The position numbers were made by a program, and so were the translations under genes. The notes under the pieces were generated by a model. That model did no database searches and was not told where the DNA came from. It saw only the letters and a list, made by a program, of their open reading frames with translations. Shown piece after piece: positions 43,770 to 55,589 of a DNA stretch of 64,000 nt (the first letter of the stretch is position 1; every line of letters starts with the position of its first letter). Source of the stretch: Anastrepha obliqua (lineage: Eukaryota > Arthropoda > Insecta > Diptera > Tephritidae); the NCBI RefSeq assembly GCF_027943255.1, contig NW_026562179.1, positions 1,490,501 through 1,554,500 on the forward strand. The letters are read 5' to 3'.

Positions 43770-46720
43770 TAGAGTTGGGTTTCGGGAATTTCCCGACGGG
43801 AATTCTCGAGAAATTCTCAATATTTTTCCATCCCGAATCTCGAGAATTGAAATTTTTAGCATTTCGGGAAATCCCGAATCTCGAGAATGTTTCAAGATTT
43901 CTCGAGAAATCCATTTTTTTTTAATTTTTGTTGTCAAATATTAAGAGAAAAAACAATTCTTTCAAAAGTAAAAGAATACACATACATATGATTAATACCT
44001 GGAAACACCAAACTGTAACGGCCATTATGTTACAAAGAATCGCACACTACATACTGTTTCGCAGAATCACATACAATTCACACCATAGTTTCAATTGCTA
44101 TGCGAAAAGCCACAACAGTATAACTGTTCCATTTGTTTGTTTGTTTGTTTTTTTTTTGTTTTAGGGTGACTACAGAGTAAGTGCTAGATGCGTTGCTATG
44201 CTATGTCGAGGGAAAGCACTGTAACATCAAGCTAATGAAGTTTAGTTTTATGTGTTTCTTATATGTAGCAGCAGTTAAGCAATTAGAAATGCTTTGAAAA
44301 TTTCATTTTGTGGTACCTGATTAAGTATAAATTATACACCGTATAATAAAATATTTTGTGGTCCAAATATTACTTCTTTTTAAGTTTTGAATCGACGTAT
44401 CGTTGTCTGTGAGTACCGGTTAGTTACTTCCTTTAAAAAACAAAATTTAAAACAAATTTTGAATTTTTAGCATTAAAAATCATGAGTTCAGAATACGAAT
44501 ACGACCAAGTGTGGCAGCTTTTCAAGCGATTTGACGACGAAGCAACATGTTTGAAATGCAATAAAATCATTAAATGCAAGTCATCGTCAACATCTGGACT
44601 TCACCGTCAAATGAGAGGATACGCAACATGAAGCGAAGGGAACATGAGGCTCTAAAAGAACAGCCACCAGCCAAGAAGACCCGAACTCTTCACAACTTTT
44701 TCAACACTTCTTCCTCGCCTGAATCGCTTGAACAAATTGTTGCAAAATTGGCTGCAAAAGATGGAATTCCAATAAACGCGATAACAAAAAGTGAGTTCAT
44801 TCGTAATAGTATCAGCCGCTTAGGATTTCATCTTCCAAAGTGTCACAAAGCTGTTCTGGGTTTGGTTATGAAGTACTGCACGAAAATAAAAAGCGATTTG
44901 AAGATCAAAATTGAAAATTTTAAATCTGCACAGCGTAAGTTAATCGTGCGAAACCGACGTTACATGAACATCCATATATATTATGACGATGGACAATCTG
45001 ACAACCTTGGCCTGGTTCGCATTCAGGAATCATGTCCCGCTGAAAAAGTATATGAGCTCGTAAATGCAAAGCTTTAAGACTTCAATATAAAACTACAGTC
45101 CGACATCGTGGCTATTACAAGTGATGGTGCCAGTGTCATGATCAAATTTGGGAGACTTTCACCAGCGCATCAACAGATTTGCTACAATCACGGCATACAT
45201 TTGGAGGTAATGTACCAGAAACGAAAAGTCGCAAACAGGATATACGATAGTGACGTAAGCGATGGAGACGATTCGGATGATAGAGGCTCCGATGAAAATG
45301 AAAACAATGCAGCCAGTACTTCATTTTCCGACATTAATGCGGAAAACACTTCCGATGACGAGGACGACAATATCGTATTTGTTGCTGACAAGACGGTCAC
45401 TATAAAACTGCATTTGAAATCGTAAAAAAGGTTCGCAAGATAGTTTTGAAATTCAAGAACTCACCTGTACGGAATGCCATCTTGCACGATTATGTTAAAG
45501 AGGTCGAGAAGAAAGAGCTTTTCTTGCTGTTGAAACTATGCTGGCCAGATACATTTGCATCAGCACGCATGTTCGTAAGGCGCTCGACACTCTTAATTTA
45601 AATTTTATGGCCACTACTGACGCAGAAGAAAAGTATTTCGAGGATATCATAAATGCTCTTAAACCTATACGTGTTGCTGTAGAAGCACTTAGTCGCCAAA
45701 ATGTGAACTTACTTGCTGCGGATTATATTCTCAAATTTTTGTTCACAAAATTGGAGAATCAGCACACCGAATTGGGCAATGAATTCTTATCCAGCCTAAA
45801 AAAAAACTTAACAGCTCGTAGATCTAGCCGTTTGTTATCGGCCTTTAAATATTTACACGATCCAGTTAACAGCTCTAGTGACAAATCTGAATTTTTCCAC
45901 ACCTGTTCTAAAACAGAATTGATAGAAGAAGCCGAAAGCTAGTTGGTTCGTCTATTTTCTACGAGCATTCAAGAAGACCAAGCAGTGTCTAGTTCTGACG
46001 ATGATGACGTATTTGCAACCAACAACGTCGATGAAGAAGATATGGCGAAACAGCTTGAAAAATACGTTCAGCAATGCTCAAAACCGAAAGCAGACATTGC
46101 GCAACATGCGGCGAACCAGATGTTTTCGTCGCTTAGATACGAGCTAAAACTATATGAAAAAACTGGAGAGAAAACACAAAATGTTGAAAGACTGATCGGG
46201 GCTTTTAACACTGTTAAGCCAACATCGACTCAAAATGAGAGGAATTTTTCTACAGCGGGTAATTTTGTGTCCAAAAAGCGTACGCGATTGTCAGACGAAG
46301 CCATTGACAGTCTGTGTTTTTTAAAACACCATTTTGGGAAATAATGTTTACAATCACTTTTTTCCCCTATTTTAATATGTATAATCTTGAATTATTTTTG
46401 TTTTGAATTTTTTTGTAATTATTTTTGTTTCACTTTTTTGTTTGCAATAATTGAAATAGTAATATTTTCAAATATTTTTTTATGTAATTTATACTTTAAT
46501 AAAAATAAAAAAAATAATATTTTATGAAATTCATTGCTCTTACACTGGTTTTAGATTTTTTTTTTAAATTTTTTGGAATTTTTCCCGAATTTTCGAGAAT
46601 TCTCGAGAAATCTCAAAAATTATTTTCGGGAAATCCCGCATCTCGAGAATTGAAATTTTCGTTATTTCGGGAAATCCCGATTCTCGAGATTGGGATTTTC
46701 TCGGGAAATACCCAACTCTA
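43770..46720 (+). mobile_element. hAT-superfamily transposon, decayed gene, intact ends
   Basis: TATGTAAC at 43762-43769 and 46721-46728 is an exact 8-bp target duplication. The terminal repeat is TAGAGTTGGG/CCCAACTCTA. Both subterminal regions are packed with CTCGAGA palindromes (about seven) and CGGGAAATCCCG-type palindromes. The 2.95-kb element encodes a BED-finger hAT transposase that is now broken. Confidence 0.92.
44481..46344 (+). pseudogene. hAT transposase with BED zinc finger, broken
   Basis: The ATG at 44481 starts MSSEYEYDQVWQLFKRFDDE, then CLKC...GLHRQM, a BED-type zinc finger (CxxC...H), followed by a frameshift near 44620. Later blocks are FIRNSISRLGFHLPKC, DIVAITSDGASVMIKFG (second catalytic Asp region), an acidic insert, and FMATTDAEEKYFEDIINALK. 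The C-terminal hAT dimerisation region reads VKPTSTQNERNFSTAGNFVS and DSLCFLKHHF (46215-46340), with the catalytic Glu expected in the NERNFS stretch. Stops at about 45075, 45423 and 45940 show it is dead. Confidence 0.85.
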
Positions 46721-46880
46721 TATGTAACGGAATCTTTGAGCTTAATTTTCACTGGCTTCTAAAAATCTGATTGATTTGGAATTTTGCACACCTATCAAGG
46801 ACCGATGGCAATGCTATAATTTGATAAAAGTTTTCCATTATCCTTATTAGGATTGCCAGGATTAATATTTTCTTTTTTTA

Positions 46881-48164
46881 CCTGTGGGCAAAAAGTAAGG
46901 TGAATTTGGTTGTAAAATCTTTATTTATTCTTGTAAATCGATTTCATCCCCTTCAAAATAATCCCCTCTCGATGAAATACACTTATGCCAACGATTTTTC
47001 CAATCCCCGAAACATGCCAAATAGTCCATTTTCGGTATAGCCGTCAGCACCTTCTTCGCTTCAGCTTTTATCTCCTCAATCGACTCGAAACGCGTTCCCC
47101 GGAGTGGTCTCTTGAGTTTTAGGAATAGCCAGAAGTCACACGGAGCCAAATCAGGCGAATACGATGGTTGCGGAACGATATGCGTCGAATTTTTGGCGAA
47201 ATGGTCACGAAGAACGAGTGCTGTGTGAGACGGTGCATTATGGTGATGCAAAAGCCAAGATTTGTTGGCCCATAATTCTGGTCGTTTTAGACGAATTGCT
47301 TCACGTTAACGAAGCATAACGCTCAAATAATATTCCTTATTAACAGTTTGGCCAGGTGGAAGGAATTCATAGTGCACCACACCACGAAAATCGAAAAAAA
47401 ACTGTCATCATGACCTTTATTTTTGAACGACTTTGACGTGCTCTTTTCGGTCTGGCCTCGCCTTTAGCATGATATTCGCTTGATTGGTCGGTTGTTTCAG
47501 GGTCGTAAGCATAAATCCAAGTCTCATCTCCCGTAATGGTGCATTTGAGCTTGTCCTGATAGTCTGAAAGCATTGTTTCACACACATCAACGCGACGACT
47601 TTTTTCCAAGAAATTGAGAGTTTTCGGTACCAAACGAGATTTGACTTTTCGTAGGCCCTAATGGTTTTCACAGATCCTTCTGATATTCCGATCATATCAG
47701 TAAGGTCTTTAACAGTCAACCGACGATTTTTGAGCACTAACTCTTTGACTTTATTGACGTGTTGGTCATCTGTTGACGTTGATGGTCGTCCGGAGCGCTC
47801 CAAGTCATCAACACGTTCTCGACCCTCTTTGAAGTCTCTGTACCACTTATAAACATTTTTCTGCGACATTGTCGTATCACCAAATGCCTTCTGCATGCTA
47901 AACGTTTCCGCAGCCGAAATTCATTCCGTAAACAAAATTTGATGGCACTTCCTGCTCAATCAAATCAGACATTGTAAAAATCGAAAAATGCACTCCTGGT
48001 CGTTTGGTAAACACAAGCGTAAATATATTACTGATAATGACATTCACATGAAAGTTGGCCCAGATGTTATTAATAGTGCTGCCAACTCATGAAAAAAATA
48101 ACTAGAGCGAAATTTTAATCCCGCGAACTTTGACAAATAAATTCACCTTACTTTTCGCCCATAG
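46881..48164 (-). mobile_element. Mariner element, nearly full length, inactive
   Basis: TA at 46879-46880 and 48165-48166 bracket inverted ends that share GGGC(A/G)AAAAGTAAGGTGAATTT. Length is about 1.28 kb, usual for mariner, and the transposase is on the minus strand. Confidence 0.88.
46925..47970 (-). pseudogene. Mariner transposase with mutated catalytic Asp
   Basis: The minus-strand N-terminal blocks are MQKAFGDTTMSQKNVYKWYR and FKEGRERVDDLERSGRPST (DNA-binding and linker, 47896-47760), with the second helix-turn-helix VKDLTDMIGISEGSVKTI. The first catalytic Asp is present (TGDETWIYAYDPET). The second motif reads HHHNAPSHT where the family has HHDNAP, a GAT-to-CAT Asp-to-His change (about 47240). 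The third Asp is in YSPDLAPCDFWLF. The C-terminus is complete (FEGDEIDLQE). Frames also shift near 47640 and near 47290. Confidence 0.88.
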
Positions 48165-48166
48165 TA

Positions 48167-49084
48167 GTAGATCTTCTGTAGAAGAGTAAGAAAGACAGAG
48201 CTAACGCGCGGTCTGCGCATGCCTGCACGGAATCCCTTACCGCATGCCCTTACCGTGCACAAAAACTCACCCCCGAGAACAATTGCGTTCTTTTAATTAC
48301 ATATTTACACAATACATCGGTTTGTGTGTGTATGTGTTTGGTTGTATCTACACAATGTTGCCATTGATATGTTTGCTTACACACTTTTTCCCACATCCGC
48401 GTTATCAGTTACAATTTTTCATTGTTTAATAAACCAAAGCCAAACACCAACGAATGCAAATAGTTCATTTATCTATAATTAACATTATTCAACAGTATTT
48501 TTAAGCTATTTTAACAAAAATTATCATTTTTCTAAGTTTATTTTGTAAATGATTTCGAAATGTACTGCTTGGCAACACTGTGTGGTGAGAGAGCAATCAG
48601 CTGGGTCGGAATTACGGATTTTTTTTAATAATCGTGAAATAAAATCTACGGTACTACGATACGGAAGGAAGGAACTTTTCGTTTACCTGGGGTTCTCATT
48701 AGTTTGATCGGACCAGCTGAGTCGGAATTGCGTTTACGGGCTTCACTGTTTTCTCTTTTACTCTTTCGAATTGGAACTTGCTCGGGCACACGGCACTGCA
48801 GTACGAATAGAAGGCTAAAACGTTTTCAGGGTAGTTGCATTCTCACTTTGTATAGTCTTTACACATGCGTAGATACTATTATACAAGTCTCATATACGCA
48901 AATTTACTCTATTCAATGTTCATATAAGATGAAATAATTTTCATATAAGATGTAATTTTGTTAATTACAATAAAATAATCAAAACATAAATTTTGAAATT
49001 ATTTTACGGAACAAAATTTGGGAAATAAAGAAGGAATTTATCATTACCATAATTTCATTTATAAAATTGTATCAATTAAAGTAC
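48167..49084. other. Intergenic, no gene seen
   Basis: About 0.9 kb between the mariner and the Harbinger derivative. Only short frames without motifs are present. Confidence 0.4.
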
Positions 49085-49964
49085 AATTCTGTAAGCAGTC
49101 TCAAGTCACTAATTGAGACTTTTCGTGGTGAAATTTGATTTTGAGACTAGTTGGAATTCAGTAAGCAATCTCACGTCATTAGTCTCAAAAAAAGTCACTA
49201 ATTAGTGATCTACTTCTGAGCGGCTCACAAAACGAAAATATGGAAGAGGAATTAATTATTTTATATATATTGCAAAAAAAAACGCGAAAATGAAGCGAAG
49301 TAATATGTTTTGGGTAAAAATTTCTTAAGAACACGAATAATTGTGTATTTATTGACGTTTTAGAAATATGCGTAGGCGGATTCCGGCAAGTTTACGCAGC
49401 ACGGAAGACCCATTCCTTCTGGAAGAAGACATTTTCAGGACGTGTTTTAGATTCCCGAAATCCTTCTGCTGGGAACTTATTCAAGATCTCAAACCACTTG
49501 ACAAGTTTGAGCGGAATTCCCAGCTCGTTCATTTCAACGGAATGTATATAGAGATACAATTCAATATTTATCGATTATTAATTTTGTTTATCTCAATTGA
49601 ATTGTTGATAAGCCGATTCAGGTAAAAGGTTTATAAAACAGAAGCTAAAAACGTTATTTTGTATGAGCTTAGTAATATTCATATTCTTTATGTTTTTGAT
49701 GAAGAATTTCGCTTGATAAATGAGTTTAAAAAATTCCATTACATATGGAATCGATAAGTGAATTTTTGCTCAACTTTTTGACTATCTCTAGCCGATAGTG
49801 CCATCAGCTGACTGTCTCTATTTATTTTCACCATGATATTTGGTGAAATTCTTGTGACTTTCCCTTACTGAATACCAAAATCGTCTCAAGTCACAAAAAG
49901 AGTCACTAATTTATAATCTCAATTTTAGTGACTTAAGATGAGATTTGCTTACAGAATTCGGGCA
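49085..49964 (+). mobile_element. Harbinger deletion derivative (same family as 9.2-11.8 kb)
   Basis: The first 430 bp match 9183-9622, including the start of nuclease exon 1 (MRRRIPASLRSTEDPFLLEE). Homology then jumps to the 11.51-11.79-kb side. About 90 bp of unrelated filler lies at the junction. On the right it continues past the inner end (CTTACTGAATACC) through GTCTCAAGTCAC-type motifs to GCTTACAGAATTCGGGC. That is the outer end missing on the right of the long copy. It has no functional gene. Confidence 0.85.
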
Positions 49965-50942
49965 TAAATATAACACAATTAAATCGGACTATAAATCACT
50001 GACTAAATGAAAACAATAATTTTCATTCAGAAAAACAAGGCTCGACCTTCAATCAATGATCTATATGGGAAAAAGTATGTAACATATTGATTATGCCAGT
50101 ATATTCTGTTGTTACCTCTCCGTTTCAGGAGTGGGGTAGCCGTTTCTCAGGCTCCCTCCACGAAATAAGTTCTTCATCCCGATTACTTCTTTATCACGGC
50201 CGATAACTGCATAGCTTTGGACTCACAGTCGATGAGAAAGGAATTAAATATTATATAACACGAATATATCGAATCATTAATTCACTGACTGCAATGATAA
50301 CAATAATTTTAATTCATAATAAAAAATAGTTTAAAATAAAAACTAAAAAACACGCTTTTTTGCTAATCGAACTAAAAAGTAGAAAATAAAAAACAGTTTA
50401 AAAAACTAAAAAACACGCTTTTATTGCTAATCGAACTAAAAAGTAGAAAATAAATTTTAATGACAAAGAGACCTATAATGAAGTAATAGCAAATCGAACG
50501 ATCAGTCATAGTCAACTACGTCAGAGCAGAATTATAACAAAAATTAAGATACAAATAGAATAATTCAAATTAGAGTTAAAAGCGTGGGATGCATTTTACT
50601 TCACTTTCAAAGCCTTCTGTACATAGGTAGTTGCCAATAGAATGATTGTAATATTTACTTTATCAAGCATCCATCAATCTGACATTGACATGGACGATCC
50701 AGAATCTGGACCATCAAAAAAATCAAGACTTGAATAATAAATATAAAATTAGTGGATTAGGCCAACAGGGGAGATCACATAAAAAAAAAACGCGCTGCAG
50801 ACTCTACCCTATGGTGGTGCGAAAAGGAGTCTCAATAATTTATATAAAATATGAATATAATTGCGTATAAAATAACAATACAATAATACATAATAACATC
50901 ACTAAGAAAAGTAGATAAATGCAATGTACCTATATGACATTA
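49965..50942. other. Intergenic AT-rich with a 63-bp tandem duplication
   Basis: No gene seen. Two 63-bp units starting at 50341 and 50404 share AACTAAAAAACACGCTTTT and GCTAATCGAACTAAAAAGTA. The stretch may be part of an unidentified repeat. Confidence 0.5.
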
Positions 50943-51188
50943 AGCTAAATACACACCAGGCAACCGTTGCAGCAACTCGGCCATGTTGAAGCAACCGTTG
51001 CCTCGTGTGTAGCTGTGTTGCCAAATGATTTTCGTGTTGCTGCAACCGTTGCCTGAAATATCAAATAAATTTGATTTTTGGGATAGGTTGCTGCAACCGT
51101 TGCCTCGTGTGTATCATTGTTTACTGCTTTTACTCGTTCAGTTCGTTGAACACAAGCAAAGAAGAAGGTTCGTGCGGAGTAAAATAAA

Positions 51189-51370
51189 GTGAAAAAGGAA
51201 AAAATGGCAATTGAAAATAATGAAAATTATGTTAATTTTATTAACGAATATAAAAATTTGAGAGAGCTGTGGGATATAAGTAGTGAAAAATATAAAAATA
51301 AAAATTTTAGAAAAAAAGCATACGAACAATTAAAAAATGAATACAATAAAATTGATAAAAATTTCAAGTC
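51189..51370 (+). pseudogene. N-terminal fragment of Harbinger MADF-like accessory protein
   Basis: The frame reads FINEYKNLRELWDISSEKYK, then RKKAYEQLKNEYNKIDKNFK, matching the start of the MADF DNA-binding domain (FI..Y...P.LWD..S..YKNK..R..A...L). It is cut at about 51368, where antisense nuclease sequence begins. Confidence 0.7.
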
Positions 51371-51720
51371 CGTAAAAGCGTTTCCTGTTGCAAGATACCG
51401 CAAAGTTATTGCCAGTCTAATTTCTGCTGATATTGCCTCTCTCATTATGGTATCTTGTTTCGTTATTTTGGCCTTTACAAAGTCCAACAATTTTCTAAAC
51501 AGGGCTTCGTCCATCCTCATGTAATTTTTATAGTCCGCTGGCTCATTTTCCTTCAGTTCTTTCAGCAGCCTCTCTTTCGAAAATTCGATTTTTTTAAAAG
51601 CCAATTTTTGGACCAGATTTTTTTTCTCTTCTTTTGTTGCATCTCTTCTTCCTCATTTTTGTACAAAAGTTCGTCAATTATAATAAGAGAAGTAATTTTA
51701 CGCATTTCGTCGATCATTTA
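51370..51720 (-). pseudogene. N-terminal fragment of Harbinger nuclease
   Basis: The minus strand reads KKIWSKNWLLKK (frameshifted), FSKERLLKELKENEPADYKN, MRMDEALFRKLLDFVKAKIT and IRLAITLRYLATGNAFTDLK. This is the region before the DDE core in PIF/Harbinger nucleases. The catalytic core is deleted. Confidence 0.8.
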
Positions 51721-51879
51721 AAAAATTTAATTTTACGTATCTTCCGCTTGTACCTTTCCTGCACCACAGTTATACATAATACTGAGATTGAAGCAACGGT
51801 CGCAACGTGTTTCTTAAACAAAGGCAACACGTTGCTGCAACCGTTGCTTCGACGGTTGCCTGGTGTGTATTTAGCTTTA

Positions 51880-52600
51880 GTGTACGCTTATGCGCTTCGC
51901 TAATGTAGTGGTTGCTCCGCTTAGCAGCTCAAAATCATAAGACTAAATAAAGATAGCGGGAAAAAATTATAAACAAAAATGTTCACAAAAGAACGCTCTA
52001 TAAAAAAGCTCGGATGTATATTTTCCATAAAATCAATAAAAAAAAGTTAAACCGCTTGAAAACAATTCATCCCTTAATTTTTCGCGTAATTTTGTTTATA
52101 ACTTTTTTATTATTAATTTTACAATTAAAAGTTTTGAATAAAATTTGTAGATAATATTATATTATTATCTACAAAAAAGTATTGTGGCGGCCAGGGGACA
52201 CAACCCCCGACCCCGAAAACTCAAACTTAAGTTCACAGTGATGGGTTTTACATAATAAAACCATAAACTCGCATACTCCTAAAATTACTTACTTAAATCT
52301 TCCTTTTACTGGACTAGTACTTTGCTCGAAAATAAACATGCATCAAAATATTATTCCATCTAACAGTATTTCGCAGTAGTAAAACTTCAGCAGCTCTAAT
52401 ACTTGATTTATTTGTTCACTCGAATGGAGGCACTAACCAAATAAGAAAAAATATTTGTTTACTCTTATTACTTAAAGCTTACTTACTTACTTACATGCAA
52501 ATACGTTAATTTGTAGAAATTCTCCAGATAGCCTGCGGTGGCCACGCGAAAGCTTCAACGTTTTTGGACATAATTCAAATTTTGACCATGCTTGAAGTGT
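51880..52600. other. Intergenic, no gene seen
   Basis: AT-rich sequence with no recognisable gene or terminal repeat. Confidence 0.4.
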
Positions 52601-52611
52601 GTGCAGGTGCA

Positions 52612-52930
52612 TTATCCTGTTCCAATTTCCCTTATCCTGAGAGATCCAATTAATAGACCAAGTGTTTCACGAATCTCGGGAAAAGATGATTCCAACAGAG
52701 CATTATAGCTATTTCTCGTAATTTTGTAGTCCACAATTTTCAATTCGAACGCGCCATAGTACGATATTGCTCGCCATACCATAACACCACCTTCACGACT
52801 GGGATGTGAACTCAATTACCTTTCCTTTTTTCTTAAGTCATGGAAATAGTAATGCTCCATCCGGCCCGTACAGCATATACTTCTGTTCGTGACTAAATAC
52901 TTCTTTTTTCCATGCACCGGGATCGTATTT
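52612..52930 (-). pseudogene. Tc1/mariner-type transposase fragment
   Basis: The minus strand reads EQKYMLYGPDGALLF, a stop, then REGGVMVWRAISYYGAFELK and YNALLESSFPEI. GPDG and GGVMVWGAIS..G...L are conserved between the first and second catalytic Asp of Tc1-like transposases. Flanking parts and ends are not recognisable. Confidence 0.7.
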
Positions 52931-53096
52931 TTAACAAAACTCCAAACCATGTGGTCCCTTACAAAACCGAGGCGGCGTTCTTTATTCAAAGGTGTTTTTT
53001 TTTTTTGTAATTTTTATGCTTCAGGTGCTTTTGGAATAGCTCTTCAAACAATAAATTTTCTGGCAGCAACATTTGCCATTTAATTTTTATGTTGAA

Positions 53097-53399
53097 CTAG
53101 CTGTACCCGGCGCGCGTTGCTACGCCAACCACTAAAATGAATTTAAGAAAAATAACTTTAAAGAGAAATCAGTACACAAATATTCAATTCATTCTAAACC
53201 ATTTTATTGATTTTGTTTAGTTCGAAAAAATCGGTTGAACTGGGCAGAAGTTGCTACTTTGCAGTGGCATATTCTACAAACCTTCTCCGTGGAAAAATAC
53301 ATACATATATATACCAATTTTTATAATGATCGGTCCAGTAGTTTTTGAGTTCATCGAGGACATACAGACAAACATTCATTTTTATATATAATATAAAGA
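53097..53399 (-). mobile_element. Small non-autonomous Helitron (303 bp)
   Basis: Read on the minus strand it starts TCTTTATATTATATATAAAA after an A and ends GCCGGGTACAGCTAG before a T. It shares ACTACTGGACCGAT near its 5' end with the two large Helitrons, but its 3' end differs. Nothing is encoded. Confidence 0.8.
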
Positions 53400-54930
53400 T
53401 TAATTTTTTATATGGAGATTGGTGCGCCAATCAAGTGAACCAATAAATCAAGCACAATATTATAATTCCAGATGTTTTACAGCTGCGAAATACTGTAAGA
53501 TGGATTATTATTTTGATACATATTAAGTTTCGAGCAAAGTACAGTCTTCACGTGAATTGTGAGGAACACATGGGTTACTAGATCAAATACGGTTGCTTTA
53601 TTAACCATTTTATTCCATAAAAATTATTGCCTCTAATCAAGTGAACCGGACTGTATGTATATTCATTAGTTAACTTAGTCCCTTAGTCGAATCATTAATC
53701 AGACCTTATCAAAGGATGGTAGTATGCCCGTTACATACAATCCAGTATTGAGCGAGTGCGGTCCATTCCTATGGTTCGGGATGCTTTTTTGATCGATGAT
53801 CAAGTTCTGCGAATCGGAGGAGCAAACCTCTTGGAACCTCCGAGGTTCAGCCTGGCTGGGGACCCAGATTTAAAAATTGCCCAGTCGCGAACGGAGTGAT
53901 CCGGATACCTGGCGACCTCCGATTCATCTAGCCTTATCTGTACGCGGACCTCCTTTGTCCGACACTTAATAATAATAATAACTAATAAAAATATTATAAA
54001 AACAATCCTATTTGTAATTTCAGCAACTGGATTACTCCAACCAACTATACATCACAAGATACAAGAAGCAGTAACTAACTAACTAACTAATACATAATAT
54101 TATTAGCTTCTACCGTCCGCGCTATAGAAGCCTTAGAGATCCTCTTTTATTTACACAGTCTGTTATTAATAGACAGCCTTCTACTCTTCTGTAACAAAAT
54201 ACGCCTTTAACATGCCTAACAACAGCTTCCCATCTTTTGGAGTTGGAGATATGTTAATTGGTCCGATGATGCGATTAAGTGTTGACTCTTTTGTGCGTGG
54301 GGTGCGCATTATCATCCACATTTTTGCGGTCAAGTGAGGTGGAACCACTTGCACCATATATAGAAAACAAATATACTTATAGAATTGCGTCATACAAAAA
54401 TCAACCTCGCCCTCGCCGTTCAAGCCATGGCCTTATTGAAGTATTAATTTCTATGCTACAAGAAATTACAAGGGAGACGTCAGATGGGACTTTCCAACAG
54501 AATTCTGCCCACACATTTCACACGTGTTCACACTCGTCCAATCAATCGTTGTTCAGACGGCAACGAAGTAACATGAGCAATTGTAGCGTGGATTTTTTCA
54601 TATATCACCAGCACGATTTCAATTTTTGCCGACCTCTGTTGTAAACAAATCACTTATTACATCGGTTAACGGTTTAATATTGGCCACACGTTTGCATTAT
54701 GTACATCGTGTGCACTATTGGAGTGATAGTCCTTGGCCGAATATCCACCCGGGTTGCAGGATTATAGGACGTGGCTGGTTCCGCGCTGCTTTTAGTTGAG
54801 GGCCCTTTTCTAATTCCATGTTATCTGGGCAATGAGTCTCTCCTGCGTAAAATAGGCTTCCTCTGGACAAGACCCTTGTTCTTTAAGAACAATTATACAT
54901 ATATGTTGAGTATCAGCATAGCGTAGCTTC
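53400..54930. other. No gene seen; possible LINE 3' UTR at about 53700-54000
   Basis: 53700-53970 is GC-richer than its surroundings and ends in TAATAATAATAATAAC, a tandem tail like those of some I/LOA-type LINEs. I cannot name a family. Frames at 54181-54640 have no recognisable motif. Confidence 0.35.
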
Positions 54931-54934
54931 ATGC

Positions 54935-55385
54935 AGCTTGATTCTCCGGGTATTCCTTTAGGGCCTTGGACTTTACGTTGAGCTCTTCTGAATTGAAAAG
55001 TATCACAACGGCTTGCCTCGTGGCGATCCGCCTATCTTCCATAGCGGATGGGTAGGAAATAAGTCGTCTACTATACTCGGCTCCTTATCCTCTTCCATAG
55101 CCTGGGTTCGCGAACGTAGCTTTTTCGTTACGATTTTATACCCCTGGCCACACGGGTCTTGATCTACTTTATCGCAGAGTAGCTTTCAGGAGTTTGCTTT
55201 GCTTGTCTGTATTTCAGTGCCGAAGGTTTTCTTGGCTTTCTTGTAAGCGAGTGCTTTAGCTAGCGTCGCAGGTCTCTCATACTCACGTCTTGTGACACGG
55301 CATATTTGGAGAACTTTACACGCTTGATATAAACAACGTGTCCTCAACCATCTATGTACTGTGGTTGAAGCAAACTGTGGAGCAG
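54935..55385 (-). pseudogene. R1-like LINE ORF2 linker and RT start
   Basis: The minus strand reads RREYERPATLAKALAYKKAK, FGTEIQTSKANS, a stop, KLLCDKVDQDPCGQGYKIVT and, after shifts, KVQGPKGIPGESS. The YK.AKK...I..SK...LC..V..DP.G.GYKIV pattern is that of R1-clade ORF2 between endonuclease and RT, followed by the PGPDGIP motif. It is opposite in strand to the R1-like RT that follows. Confidence 0.6.
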
Positions 55386-55589
55386 ATACGTGGGAAAAGT
55401 AAACTTTTGCGGACCGACGCCATTGGTGTTGAGAAAACAGGAAAGCGCCATTTATCCAAAATGCATATTGTGTATTAACAAGAATAGTAGCAAAACTGTT
55501 CGTTATACTGTCATGCAGGACAGTAACAAAAAAGCTCAAAAACAGCACAACCGCTGTATCTATTCGTGCATCTTTCATGTCTAAAAACG

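Larger units (their letters stand above)
50943..51876. mobile_element. Second PIF/Harbinger family, collapsed 934-bp derivative
   Basis: TTA at 50940-50942 and 51877-51879 is the 3-bp target duplication typical of Harbinger. AGCTAAATACACACCAGGCA and its complement form the ends. GCAACCGTTGC-type motifs recur at both ends (at least four on the left, three on the right). The interior joins the first exon of a MADF-like gene (+) directly to the start of a nuclease gene (-). Confidence 0.88.

Noticed and set aside
45108..45425. Acidic 105-codon frame as an independent protein
   Set aside because: It is a continuation of the broken hAT transposase after a stop codon; its first residues match the second catalytic region.
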